Origin: a bacterium | Lineage (GTDB): Bacteria; Vulcanimicrobiota; Vulcanimicrobiia; Vulcanimicrobiales; Vulcanimicrobiaceae | Direction of reading: 5' to 3' | Assembly (NCBI GenBank): GCA_021807065.1 | Contig: JAKAPO010000014.1 | Location: 1 to 17,573, forward strand | Length of the DNA: 17,573 bases | In this document: in pieces, positions 1 to 6,822 of the stretch | Position numbering within the stretch: the first letter of the stretch is position 1 | How the letters are laid out: each line of letters starts with the position of its first letter | Translations under genes and position numbers: made by a program | The notes under the pieces: model-generated | The model's database searches: none | Seen by the model: only the letters and a program-made list of their open reading frames with translations | Told to the model about the DNA's origin: nothing

Positions 1-51
1 GGAGCGCAATCCCTTGCCCAGCTGGGGTTTCCGCTCAATGGCAGGCCTCAC
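1..51 (-). CDS. Possible start of a divergent gene (rnpA?), cut by window edge
   Basis: A minus-strand frame is open from a GTG at 51-49 to the left edge (17 codons, reading RPAIERKPQLGKGLRS after the start). An AGGA (62-65 on the plus strand) lies 10 nt before the GTG. The third codon positions are mostly G or C, as in the neighbouring genes. The same frame is open back to an ATG at 120-118, so a longer start is possible. In many bacteria rpmH and rnpA are divergent from dnaA, and the basic Leu-Arg-Ser stretch loosely resembles an RnpA N-terminus. However, no rpmH lies between this frame and dnaA, and 17 codons are too few to assign a family. The plus strand is also open in frame 1 to a stop at 112-114, so this may not be a gene at all. 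Confidence 0.2.
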   Translation of the reverse strand, partial: MRPAIERKPQLGKGLRS

Positions 52-95
52 GATGGAGTATTCCTGTTGTTGCGCAAACCCCCGGAAAATCGAGC

Positions 96-104
96 TTATG
101 CACG
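96..104 (+). promoter_or_regulatory. DnaA-box-like site (TTATGCACG)
   Basis: TTATGCACG matches the bacterial DnaA box TTATNCACA at 8 of 9 positions. It forms an inverted pair with the site at 114-122, lies about 160 bp upstream of dnaA, and so is a candidate origin element or dnaA autoregulation site. The match is by eye; no genome-wide background was computed. Confidence 0.5.
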
Positions 105-113
105 TTGTGAGTA

Positions 114-122
114 AGTGCATAA
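114..122 (-). promoter_or_regulatory. Inverted DnaA-box-like site
   Basis: Read on the minus strand this is TTATGCACT, again 8 of 9 to TTATNCACA. With the site at 96-104 it makes a perfect 8-bp inverted repeat (TTATGCAC, 11-nt spacer, GTGCATAA). Two such boxes next to dnaA suggest part of oriC or a dnaA operator. A full origin usually carries more boxes, and I see no other strong ones in the 261 bp before dnaA. Confidence 0.5.
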
Positions 123-244
123 AGTCGTGGATTTCTCTCGCAGGACCGGGCCCTGATTAAGCCAATGCGTTCGCCCCTCGCAGGCCGAGCCCGCGCATCT
201 CAGTCGGCGAACATTATCATCGTTTAAACTGCATTAACGCTATC

Positions 245-250
245 GGGGAG
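245..250 (+). promoter_or_regulatory. Ribosome binding site of dnaA
   Basis: GGGGAG lies 11 nt before the ATG at 262. It overlaps or nearly touches the two other in-frame starts (GTG at 250, ATG at 253), which argues for the start at 262. Confidence 0.45.
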
Positions 251-261
251 TGATGCACGCA

Positions 262-1647
262 ATGGCCTTCGCAATCGGCGGAACTGGCATTTCTGGCGGA
301 ACTGGCATTTCTAGCGAATTCTGGGAAACCGTGCTGGCAGCAATGGAGCGCAAATTTTCCAAGCCGGTCTTCGAAATGTGGGTGAAACCGATCAGGTTGC
401 TTTCGTTCGAGGGAAGCGACTTGACGCTCGGGGTGCACAACGCCTTCGCGCGGGAGTGGTGCGAAAACCGGCTCAAAGACACTATCGCCGAGGCTCTTCA
501 GGACGTCTTGCAGGTCCCCTTGACGTTGCGCTTCGTGATTTGCGAGTCGCAGCCGACCGCCCAATCCTCCGAGCAGCCGCGAACAGGCAATCCCGCCGCC
601 GAACGCAGCGACGAGTTCCACGTAGGTAATCTCAACGGTCGCTACACCTTCGAAGAATTCGTCGTAGGCCAGAGCAACCGCTTCGCCCATGCCGCCGCCC
701 AAGCTGTGGCGTGCTCTCCGGCGAGAGCATACAATCCGCTCTTTCTTTACGGCGGCGTCGGCCTAGGCAAGACGCATCTGATGCACGCCATTGGCCACCG
801 CGTGCTCCAGGATAATCCAAGGGCTAACGTGCTCTACGCGTCGTGCGAGAAGTTCACCAATGACTTCATCATGGCGCTGCAAAACAATTGCACGCCGGAC
901 TTTCGAAATCGTTACCGTCAGGTGGACGTTCTACTCGTCGACGACGTGCAGTTCCTCGTCGGCAAAGAGACGACCCAAGAAGAGTTCTTCCATACCTTCA
1001 ACGCCCTGCACGAATCCGGTCGCCAGCTCGTCATCTCGTCGGATCGCCCGCCCAAAGAGATTCAAACGCTCGAGGCCCGGCTGCGCTCCCGTTTCGAGTG
1101 GGGCTTACAAACCGATATCGGGCCACCCGACGTGGAGACGCGCGAAGCAATTCTGCTGAAAAAAGCGGAGAGCGAGAATGTGAAGCTGCCGCCGGAGGTC
1201 TCCGCATTCATCGCCCGCGTCATCCCTTCGAACATCCGGGAACTCGAGGGTGCTCTCATTCGGCTGATCGCCTATGCCTCGCTCACCAAACAAGACATAA
1301 CCACCGATCTTGCAGCCGAGGTGCTCAAGAGTGCCGTCGCACAACTGCCGCTTGCACGTGTGACGATCCCGAAAATCAAGGAAACCGTCGCCAAAGCCTA
1401 TGGCCTCACGGTTAAAGAGATGGATAACGGCCGCCGCGATCAACGGCTCGCAGGGCCCCGTCAAATCGCCATGTACATAGCAACCTGGCTCACCGATTAC
1501 TCCCTTCCACAGATTGCCCGCGATTTCGGTAAGAAAGATCATACAACGATCATCTACGCCCGAAACAAAATTAAAGATCAAATGGAACGCGACGAGACGT
1601 TTCGCAATAGGGTAAATCACCTGATAACAGAGTGTCAAAATCCATAG
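262..1647 (+). CDS. dnaA: Chromosomal replication initiator protein DnaA
   Basis: ATP-dependent initiator that binds DnaA boxes at oriC, opens the duplex and helps recruit the replicative helicase. From the ATG at 262 the protein is 461 aa. Domain I is recognisable at about residues 20-85 (FWETVLAAMERKF). A variable linker follows, then the AAA+ domain with Walker A GGVGLGKT (about 164-171), Walker B LLVDD (about 224-228), the VISSDRPP sensor I region and RELEGALIR sensor II. Domain IV carries the DNA-binding signature GPRQIAMYI and DFGKKDHTT (about 398-433). The usual FGGRDHTT reads FGKKDHTT here. The N-terminus is odd: Met-Ala-Phe-Ala-Ile is followed by a perfect GGTGIS doublet from an 18-bp tandem repeat. 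In-frame starts at 250 (GTG) and 253 (ATG) would add three or four residues. DnaA-box-like sites upstream suggest autoregulation. Identity is certain; the start is not. Confidence 0.97.
   Translation: MAFAIGGTGISGGTGISSEFWETVLAAMERKFSKPVFEMWVKPIRLLSFEGSDLTLGVHNAFAREWCENRLKDTIAEALQDVLQVPLTLRFVICESQPTAQSSEQPRTGNPAAERSDEFHVGNLNGRYTFEEFVVGQSNRFAHAAAQAVACSPARAYNPLFLYGGVGLGKTHLMHAIGHRVLQDNPRANVLYASCEKFTNDFIMALQNNCTPDFRNRYRQVDVLLVDDVQFLVGKETTQEEFFHTFNALHESGRQLVISSDRPPKEIQTLEARLRSRFEWGLQTDIGPPDVETREAILLKKAESENVKLPPEVSAFIARVIPSNIRELEGALIRLIAYASLTKQDITTDLAAEVLKSAVAQLPLARVTIPKIKETVAKAYGLTVKEMDNGRRDQRLAGPRQIAMYIATWLTDYSLPQIARDFGKKDHTTIIYARNKIKDQMERDETFRNRVNHLITECQNP
277..312 (+). repeat. Perfect 18-bp tandem duplication inside dnaA
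   Basis: The unit GGCGGAACTGGCATTTCT occurs twice head to tail (277-294 and 295-312) with no mismatch. It is in frame and encodes GGTGIS twice, ahead of domain I. Perfect identity suggests a recent slippage duplication or a selected glycine-rich leader. Confidence 0.95.
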
Positions 1648-1835
1648 AACATCAGCCCACAAGGACGAACGGTCATACGTGAGCAACCTGTAACGGCAGT
1701 GGGAACGGTGAAAAACGATCCAGTACGAGGACAATCGTCCACAGGATGCTCCAACACGCACTACCGCGCCGTTATTGCGCAAAACGCCTTTTCTGACAGA
1801 ACTCACCTTTCTACTACTGCTACGGCGACATTCGT
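1648..1835. other. dnaA-dnaN intergenic region, no gene seen
   Basis: This 188-bp gap contains no convincing ORF. It holds one weak DnaA-box-like match (TCGTCCACA, 1735-1743, 7 of 9), the palindrome TTGCGCAA (1775-1782), which also occurs upstream of dnaA (70-77), and a CTACTACTGCTAC stretch (1811-1823) just before dnaN. No terminator hairpin with a T-run is evident. In other bacteria this gap can carry origin elements or the dnaN promoter; here that is only possible. Confidence 0.4.
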
Positions 1836-2951
1836 ATGAAATTTACGTGTAATAGTAAAGACATCGCCGCTGCCGTAGGGGCGGCGAGTAAGATCGTCAA
1901 CACGCACACGACGGTTCCCATCCTATCCAACGTCCTCTTGCAAGCGGATGACGGCCGGGTGGTTGCGCGCGCTACCGATCTGGAATTAACCTTGGAGCTT
2001 ACGTTTCCGGCGAAAATCAGCGAGGCCGGATCGGTTACCGTGCCGGCAAGGCTGTTCTCAGGCTATCTGGGAAACTTACCGGCTGCGGAGCTGGAGTTGC
2101 AAGGGTCGCCGACGCGGGCGAGCGTGAAGTGCGAGCGGAGCAACTACGATTTTCACGCCTTGCCGCCTGAGGAGTATCCGCCGCTGCCGATGGCGGCGGG
2201 ATCGGCGGAACTGATGATTTCCGCCAAGAGGTTCCGCGACGCGATCGATGCGACGATTTTTGCGGCGTCGAGCGAGGAGGCACGCGGAGCGGTTCTGATG
2301 GGAACGTTGCTTGAGATTGACGCCGATGCCATGACCCTCGTTGCGACCGATGGGTATCGGCTCGCAAAGCATAAGACCATACTTAGCCGAGGAGCTTCGG
2401 GCCAGGAGCGTTACATCGTTCCGTCCCGCGCCCTTGCCGAGGCGGCACGTAACCTCGGTGGCGCGGAGGAAATTGCAATCGGCGTTCTCGGCACGGGTAA
2501 TAACCAACTCGCTCTGATTGCAAGCGATATGTCCGTTACGGTGCGGCTGGTCGACGGCCAGTACCCAAACTACCAGCAGGTAATTCCCGCGAAATTCGAT
2601 CGTACGGTTACGGTCAACACGGCAAACTTCATCGGGAGTTTGCGTCGTGCCGAACTGGTTGCCGGCGACCGAGCCTCGATGGTGAAACTCGCCATTGCGA
2701 ATCAAACGCTGGTCGTGACGGCAAGCTCGGACGTCTCCGGAAATGCGTATGAGGAGATCGAGATCGAGCAGCGTGGAGAAGACCTGACTATCGCCTTCAA
2801 CGCACGTTACCTCATCGATATTCTCAATCACGTGAAGTCTCCCCGAACGATGCTTGAATTTCTCGGCCCGCTCTCCCCGGCGGCAGTGAGGCCGGCGGAG
2901 AGCGAGAGCGGGAGCGATCAGCTCTATATCTTGATGCCGTTGCGGCAGTGA
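1836..2951 (+). CDS. dnaN: DNA polymerase III sliding clamp, beta subunit
   Basis: Ring-shaped processivity clamp that tethers DNA polymerase III and other DNA enzymes to the template. The 371-aa length matches the family. The sequence begins MKFTCNSKDIAAAVGAASKIV, continues with PILSNVLLQA and ATDLELTLEL (typical of domain I), includes LVATDGYRLA in domain II and DGQYPNYQQVIP at the start of domain III, and ends with the diagnostic YILMPLR. The ATG at 1836 gives this conserved N-terminus but has no obvious Shine-Dalgarno sequence. Its stop codon overlaps the recF start (GTGA, 2948-2951), implying translational coupling and shared transcription. Nothing looks truncated. An acidic Glu/Ser-rich insert lies just before the C-terminal strand. 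Confidence 0.97.
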   Translation: MKFTCNSKDIAAAVGAASKIVNTHTTVPILSNVLLQADDGRVVARATDLELTLELTFPAKISEAGSVTVPARLFSGYLGNLPAAELELQGSPTRASVKCERSNYDFHALPPEEYPPLPMAAGSAELMISAKRFRDAIDATIFAASSEEARGAVLMGTLLEIDADAMTLVATDGYRLAKHKTILSRGASGQERYIVPSRALAEAARNLGGAEEIAIGVLGTGNNQLALIASDMSVTVRLVDGQYPNYQQVIPAKFDRTVTVNTANFIGSLRRAELVAGDRASMVKLAIANQTLVVTASSDVSGNAYEEIEIEQRGEDLTIAFNARYLIDILNHVKSPRTMLEFLGPLSPAAVRPAESESGSDQLYILMPLRQ

Positions 2952-4048
2952 GGCTCTTGGGCCTCGCCGCTGCCGACTTTCGCAACTACACGCAACTGGA
3001 ACTCGAACCGCATCTCGGCCTTAACCTTTTCATCGGCGAAAACGCCCAAGGGAAGAGCAATCTTCTCGAGGCGATCGCGGTTCTCGGAATCGGCAAGTCG
3101 TTCAGGGGCGCTCGAGATGCAGAGATGCTTCGTACTGGGGCGGAGCTGGCGAGCGTCCGGGGCACCGTCGCGAACGGCGTCTGCGAAACTGCGGTAGCGT
3201 GCTCGATCGCGCGCAAAGCGGCCGGCACGCGAAAAACGTTCACCCGCGCCGGCAAGAAAATCCCCTACGCGCAATTTCTGGGAACCTTACGAGTCGTAAC
3301 GTTCGTTCCGGCGGACCTCCAGCTGGTTACGGGGACACCTGGTCTACGTAGAACGTTTCTGAACATGGCTCTCTCCCAGCACGATGCGACGTACTACCGC
3401 GAGCTGTCTCGTTATCAAGCGGCGCTGCGTCAAAAGAACGCCCTTTTGCGCGAAACGAGCGACGCCGACGAAGCATTGCTGAGCGTCTATAATCGCGTCC
3501 TTGCCGAGAGCGGCGCGCGCTTAGCCGTCAAGCGCCGTGCCTTCGTTGGCAGGCTCGCGGAGGAAGCTGCGCGCGCACACGCGCGCTGGTCGGCCGGCGA
3601 AACCCTCCAACTGCGGTATTCGCCGAACGTCGCCTTTGAAGGCGACGGCGAGGAGATCGCGCGCGAAGCGTTAGCGGCGAAGCTCCTCGCCGTTGCACCG
3701 ATCGAACGCCGGCGAAAGATGGCGCTCGCCGGGCCCCACCGCGACGATCTGCTCTTTCTGCTCGATGGGGGCCCGTTGAGCGCCTTCGGGTCGCAAGGGC
3801 AGCAGCGAACAGCGGTGCTGGCGCTCAAGATCGCCGAATATGCGGTCATGCGCGACATCGGCGGAGAGGCGCCGATACTCCTACTCGACGACGTGCTTTC
3901 GGAACTCGACGCGCGTCGGACGGCCGCGTTTTTGGCGGGAGTTGGAGATTACGAGCAGGCCTACATTACGGCCACGCATCACCCCGGACCCTCGATCCGG
4001 CCCAGCGCGCTCTTCACGGTGCGCGCCGCTCGCATCTTCCCCGCCTGA
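2948..4048 (+). CDS. recF: DNA replication/repair protein RecF
   Basis: SMC-like ABC ATPase of the RecFOR pathway; it binds single-strand/double-strand junctions at gaps and helps load RecA. The 366-aa length is normal. Walker A is GENAQGKSN (residues 30-38), preceded by the typical DFRNYTQLELE. A middle segment LSQHDATYYRELSRYQAALRQ resembles the RecF lid region. The ABC signature is SAFGSQGQQR (about 278-287), preceded by GPHRDDL, and Walker B is ILLLDDVLSELD (about 310-321). The GTG start overlaps the dnaN stop by 4 nt (GTGA), so expression probably depends on dnaN translation. An 18-nt gap separates it from the DUF721 gene. All ATPase motifs are intact. Confidence 0.96.
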   Translation: MRLLGLAAADFRNYTQLELEPHLGLNLFIGENAQGKSNLLEAIAVLGIGKSFRGARDAEMLRTGAELASVRGTVANGVCETAVACSIARKAAGTRKTFTRAGKKIPYAQFLGTLRVVTFVPADLQLVTGTPGLRRTFLNMALSQHDATYYRELSRYQAALRQKNALLRETSDADEALLSVYNRVLAESGARLAVKRRAFVGRLAEEAARAHARWSAGETLQLRYSPNVAFEGDGEEIAREALAAKLLAVAPIERRRKMALAGPHRDDLLFLLDGGPLSAFGSQGQQRTAVLALKIAEYAVMRDIGGEAPILLLDDVLSELDARRTAAFLAGVGDYEQAYITATHHPGPSIRPSALFTVRAARIFPA

Positions 4049-4066
4049 GATTCCCAGGCCACTAGC

Positions 4067-4900
4067 GTGCTCAAACCCCTTCGCGACGCACTGCGTACCT
4101 GGTCACCCGCGAGCGGGCATGGGGACGCGCTCGGTGCCGCGGCGGCCGCTTGGCCGGAACTCGTCGGTGCGGAGGTCGCTGCGCACACGCGGCCGGCACG
4201 GATCGCGGGCGAGACACTCATCGTGGCAACGCAGTCGAATGCGTGGAGCGAGCAGTTGAGTTTCCTGAGCGAACAGATTCTCGCAACGCTGCGCGACGAG
4301 TTGGGCTTGAAAGACGTGAGGCGGCTTTCTTTCCGCACGGACAGCGTGGGGAAACGCCTCGGGCCGCGGGTCATTCGCGGCGCGATCGCGCCGCGCCGCA
4401 CTGGCGCCGCGCGGCGCGAACGATCCGCATCGACGCAAGAGAGCCTCGAACGGTTTCGCGCGGTCGTGCGGACCGCGCAGCGGGCGAAGGCGGCGTCCGG
4501 GTCGAAGGAATGTGCCGGGTGCGCGACGCTCATAGCACCCGACCGAGCGATGTGTGCGGCTTGCGAAAATCACCTTGCACAGGAGCGCGAGCGGCTCGTG
4601 TCACGGCTACTCTTTGACGTACCGTGGCTTGGTTATGCCGGGATTGCAGCGCTGGTCGATGGGCTGCAGCGCGAGGAGTACGAGCGCATTCGAATGCGGC
4701 TCCTGGCACGGTGGTGGACGATCCTCGACCGAGCGCGCAGAGCGCAGCGGTTCTCTCGCAACGGCCGCGAGCGTCTCATAGCGAGTTCGTATGTGATCGT
4801 CAAGAGCGGATTGGCGCCGGAGCGCATCGCTCCGGCGACGGTGCAGAACGTACTCGGGGACGAATTGGCTGACTTATTGAAGAACCATGACGGTGAATAG
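4067..4900 (+). CDS. DciA/DUF721 family protein with zinc ribbon
   Basis: The N-terminal part (about residues 1-90: AWPELVGAEVAAHTRPARI, LIVATQSNAWSEQLSFL) is the DUF721/DciA domain. In bacteria without DnaC-type loaders DciA helps load the DnaB helicase. The family, seen as COG5512, is often described as nucleic-acid binding with a Zn ribbon. Here a basic Arg-rich linker (about 95-145) leads to a CxxC-x10-CxxC zinc ribbon (Cys149, 152, 163, 166). About 110 further residues follow (171-277), helical and Trp/Arg-rich, that I cannot assign. At 277 aa it is longer than many DUF721 proteins. The GTG start at 4067 gives the expected N-terminus. Its 3' end overlaps gyrB by 14 nt. Position between recF and gyrB matches the classical Gram-positive order and supports a replication role. 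Family assignment is firm; helicase loading is inferred. Confidence 0.85.
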   Translation: MLKPLRDALRTWSPASGHGDALGAAAAAWPELVGAEVAAHTRPARIAGETLIVATQSNAWSEQLSFLSEQILATLRDELGLKDVRRLSFRTDSVGKRLGPRVIRGAIAPRRTGAARRERSASTQESLERFRAVVRTAQRAKAASGSKECAGCATLIAPDRAMCAACENHLAQERERLVSRLLFDVPWLGYAGIAALVDGLQREEYERIRMRLLARWWTILDRARRAQRFSRNGRERLIASSYVIVKSGLAPERIAPATVQNVLGDELADLLKNHDGE

Positions 4901-6788
4901 TTACACGGGAGAAGCCATCGAGGTGCTGCGCGGCTTGGAAGCCGTGCGCAAGCGCCCGAGCATGTATATCGGCAACACCGCCGAGCGCGGGTTGCACCAG
5001 CTCGCCTACGAGGCTGTCGATAATGCCGTCGACGAGGCGCTTGCAGGATTCGCGCGCAACGTCACCGTGACGCTGCACAAGGACGGCAGCGTCACGGTCG
5101 AGGACGACGGACGCGGCATTCCAGTCGATATGCACCCCGAGGAGAAGAAGCCGGCGGTCGAGGTCGTGATGACGATGCTGCACGCCGGAGGCAAGTTCGG
5201 CAAAGGCGGCGGCTACAAAGTGTCGGGTGGTTTGCACGGCGTCGGCATCTCTGTGGTCAACGCGCTCTCCGAAGCGATGACGACTCGCGTCAAGCGCGAC
5301 GGTTACCTGTGGGAGATGAAATTCTCGCGCGGTGACATCGTACAGAAGCTGAAGAAGCTAGGTAAGGCCGACGAGACGGGAACGCTGCAGTGGTTCAGGC
5401 CGGACCCCGACATTTTCGAGGTTCGCGAGTTCCACTGGGACGTGCTGCAAAAGCGACTGCGCGAACTGGCCTTCCTCAATCGCGGACTGTCGATTACGCT
5501 GCGCGACGAGCGAGGCGACGAACCGCGCGAGCGCACGTACAAATACGACGGCGGCATTATCTCGTTCGTCGAATGGCTCAACGAGAAAAAAGACCCGCTC
5601 CACCCGATCATTTCGACGCATGCGGAGCGCGACGGCACTGACGTCGAAGTCGCGATGCAGTATACGGACACCTATACCGAGCTGCTCTATTCCTACGCGA
5701 ACAACATCAACACGATCGAAGGCGGCATGCATCTCCTCGGCTTCCGCACGGCGGTGACCAACGCGGTCAACGGGTACGCGCGCAAGCGTGGCATGTTGAA
5801 AGAGAGCGACAGCTCGCTCTCGACCGACGATTGCATGGAAGGTCTCACCGCCGTCGTCTCAGTGAAACTGCAAGAGCCGCAGTTCGAGGGACAGACGAAG
5901 ACAAAGCTGGGCAACGCAAAAGTGCGCAGCATCGTCTACGGCTTGGTCAACGAGCGCCTCGAGTTCTTCTTTGAAGAGAATCCACGATATGCGCGTGCGA
6001 TCGTCGACAAGGTGATGCAGGCGCAACGAGCGCGAGACGCCGCAAAGAAAGCGCGCGACCTCTCCCGTCGGAAGAACGCACTCGACGGCTCCGGTCTTCC
6101 CGGCAAACTCGTCGACTGTAAGAATACCGATCCGCGCGAATCGGAGCTGTTTCTGGTCGAGGGTGATTCAGCCGGCGGGACCGCGAAAGGCGGGCGCGAT
6201 CCGAACAGCCAGGCGATCCTGCCGCTGCGCGGCAAGATCCTCAACGTCGAGAAGGCGCGGCTGGACAAAGTGCTCTCCAATGAAGAGATTCGCACGATGA
6301 TCACCGCGCTCGGCACCGGCTTCGGCGACGAGTTCGATCTCTCGAAACTGCGGTATCATAAGATCATCTTGATGACCGACGCGGACGTCGACGGCTCGCA
6401 CATCAGAACGCTGCTCTTGACGTTCTTCTACCGGCAGATGCGGCCGCTCGTCGAGGAAGGCCACGTCTTCATCGCCCAGCCGCCGCTCTACGGAATTCGT
6501 AAAGGGAAGCAACAGTGGTGGGCGTTCAGCGAGCCGGAGCTGCGGTCCATCATCGGTGAAGACGGCAAAGAGTTCACCATTCAACAGTACAAGGGTCTGG
6601 GTGAAATGGACGCCGAGCAGCTGGCGCAGACGACCATGGAGAGCGGCAATCGGCGCCTGAAGCAGATCACCGTTGAGGACGCGGTGGAAGCCGAGCAGAT
6701 CTTCACCGACCTCATGGGTGACAAGGTCGAGCCGCGCAAGCAGTACATCTTCGAATACGCGAAAAGCGTAAAGAATCTCGACCTCTAG
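4887..6788 (+). CDS. gyrB: DNA gyrase subunit B
   Basis: ATPase subunit of type IIA topoisomerase that, with GyrA, introduces negative supercoils. The protein has 633 aa, the short form typical of non-proteobacteria (no long TOPRIM insertion). The N-terminus has VLRGLEAVRKRPSMYIG and the GHKL ATPase motifs EAVDNAVDEALAG, EDDGRGIPV and GGLHGVGISVVNALS. The TOPRIM domain has EGDSAGG (425-431) with catalytic Glu425 and DADVDGSHI (498-506) with Asp498 and Asp500. The C-terminal tail has QQYKGLGEMDAEQL. The ATG at 4887 lies inside the end of the DUF721 gene, so translation is likely coupled. gyrA does not follow in this window; an envelope gene does. ParE is an alternative, but sequence and position favour GyrB. 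Confidence 0.95.
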   Translation: MTVNSYTGEAIEVLRGLEAVRKRPSMYIGNTAERGLHQLAYEAVDNAVDEALAGFARNVTVTLHKDGSVTVEDDGRGIPVDMHPEEKKPAVEVVMTMLHAGGKFGKGGGYKVSGGLHGVGISVVNALSEAMTTRVKRDGYLWEMKFSRGDIVQKLKKLGKADETGTLQWFRPDPDIFEVREFHWDVLQKRLRELAFLNRGLSITLRDERGDEPRERTYKYDGGIISFVEWLNEKKDPLHPIISTHAERDGTDVEVAMQYTDTYTELLYSYANNINTIEGGMHLLGFRTAVTNAVNGYARKRGMLKESDSSLSTDDCMEGLTAVVSVKLQEPQFEGQTKTKLGNAKVRSIVYGLVNERLEFFFEENPRYARAIVDKVMQAQRARDAAKKARDLSRRKNALDGSGLPGKLVDCKNTDPRESELFLVEGDSAGGTAKGGRDPNSQAILPLRGKILNVEKARLDKVLSNEEIRTMITALGTGFGDEFDLSKLRYHKIILMTDADVDGSHIRTLLLTFFYRQMRPLVEEGHVFIAQPPLYGIRKGKQQWWAFSEPELRSIIGEDGKEFTIQQYKGLGEMDAEQLAQTTMESGNRRLKQITVEDAVEAEQIFTDLMGDKVEPRKQYIFEYAKSVKNLDL

Positions 6789-6809
6789 GAGCGTCCGCGG
6801 CCCCTCGGG

Positions 6810-6815
6810 TATACT
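6810..6815 (+). promoter_or_regulatory. Candidate -10 promoter element for tamB
   Basis: TATACT (5 of 6 to TATAAT) ends 7 nt before the GTG start of tamB, in a GC-rich 34-bp gap. Transcription would begin at or next to the start codon, giving a leaderless mRNA. The GAGGG at 6816-6820 is only 2 nt from the GTG, too close for a normal ribosome binding site, which favours leaderless initiation. No good -35 hexamer is visible at 16-18 bp spacing. Confidence 0.4.
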
Positions 6816-6822
6816 GAGGGCG

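Noticed and set aside
888..1415. Plus-strand alternative-frame ORF of 175 codons inside dnaA
   Set aside because: Arg/His-rich composition typical of a shifted frame in GC-rich coding DNA; dnaA covers it entirely with intact motifs.
1735..1743. TCGTCCACA as a DnaA box
   Set aside because: Only 7 of 9 matches with two mismatches in the 5' half; too weak alone to list as a site.
1105..1806. Minus-strand ORF of 233 codons spanning the 3' half of dnaA and the dnaA-dnaN gap
   Set aside because: Largely antisense to the conserved DnaA C-terminus; the part in the gap shows no recognisable domain.
2076..2831. Minus-strand open frame of 251 codons inside dnaN
   Set aside because: Shadow of dnaN; no start signal or family motif, while dnaN is unmistakable.
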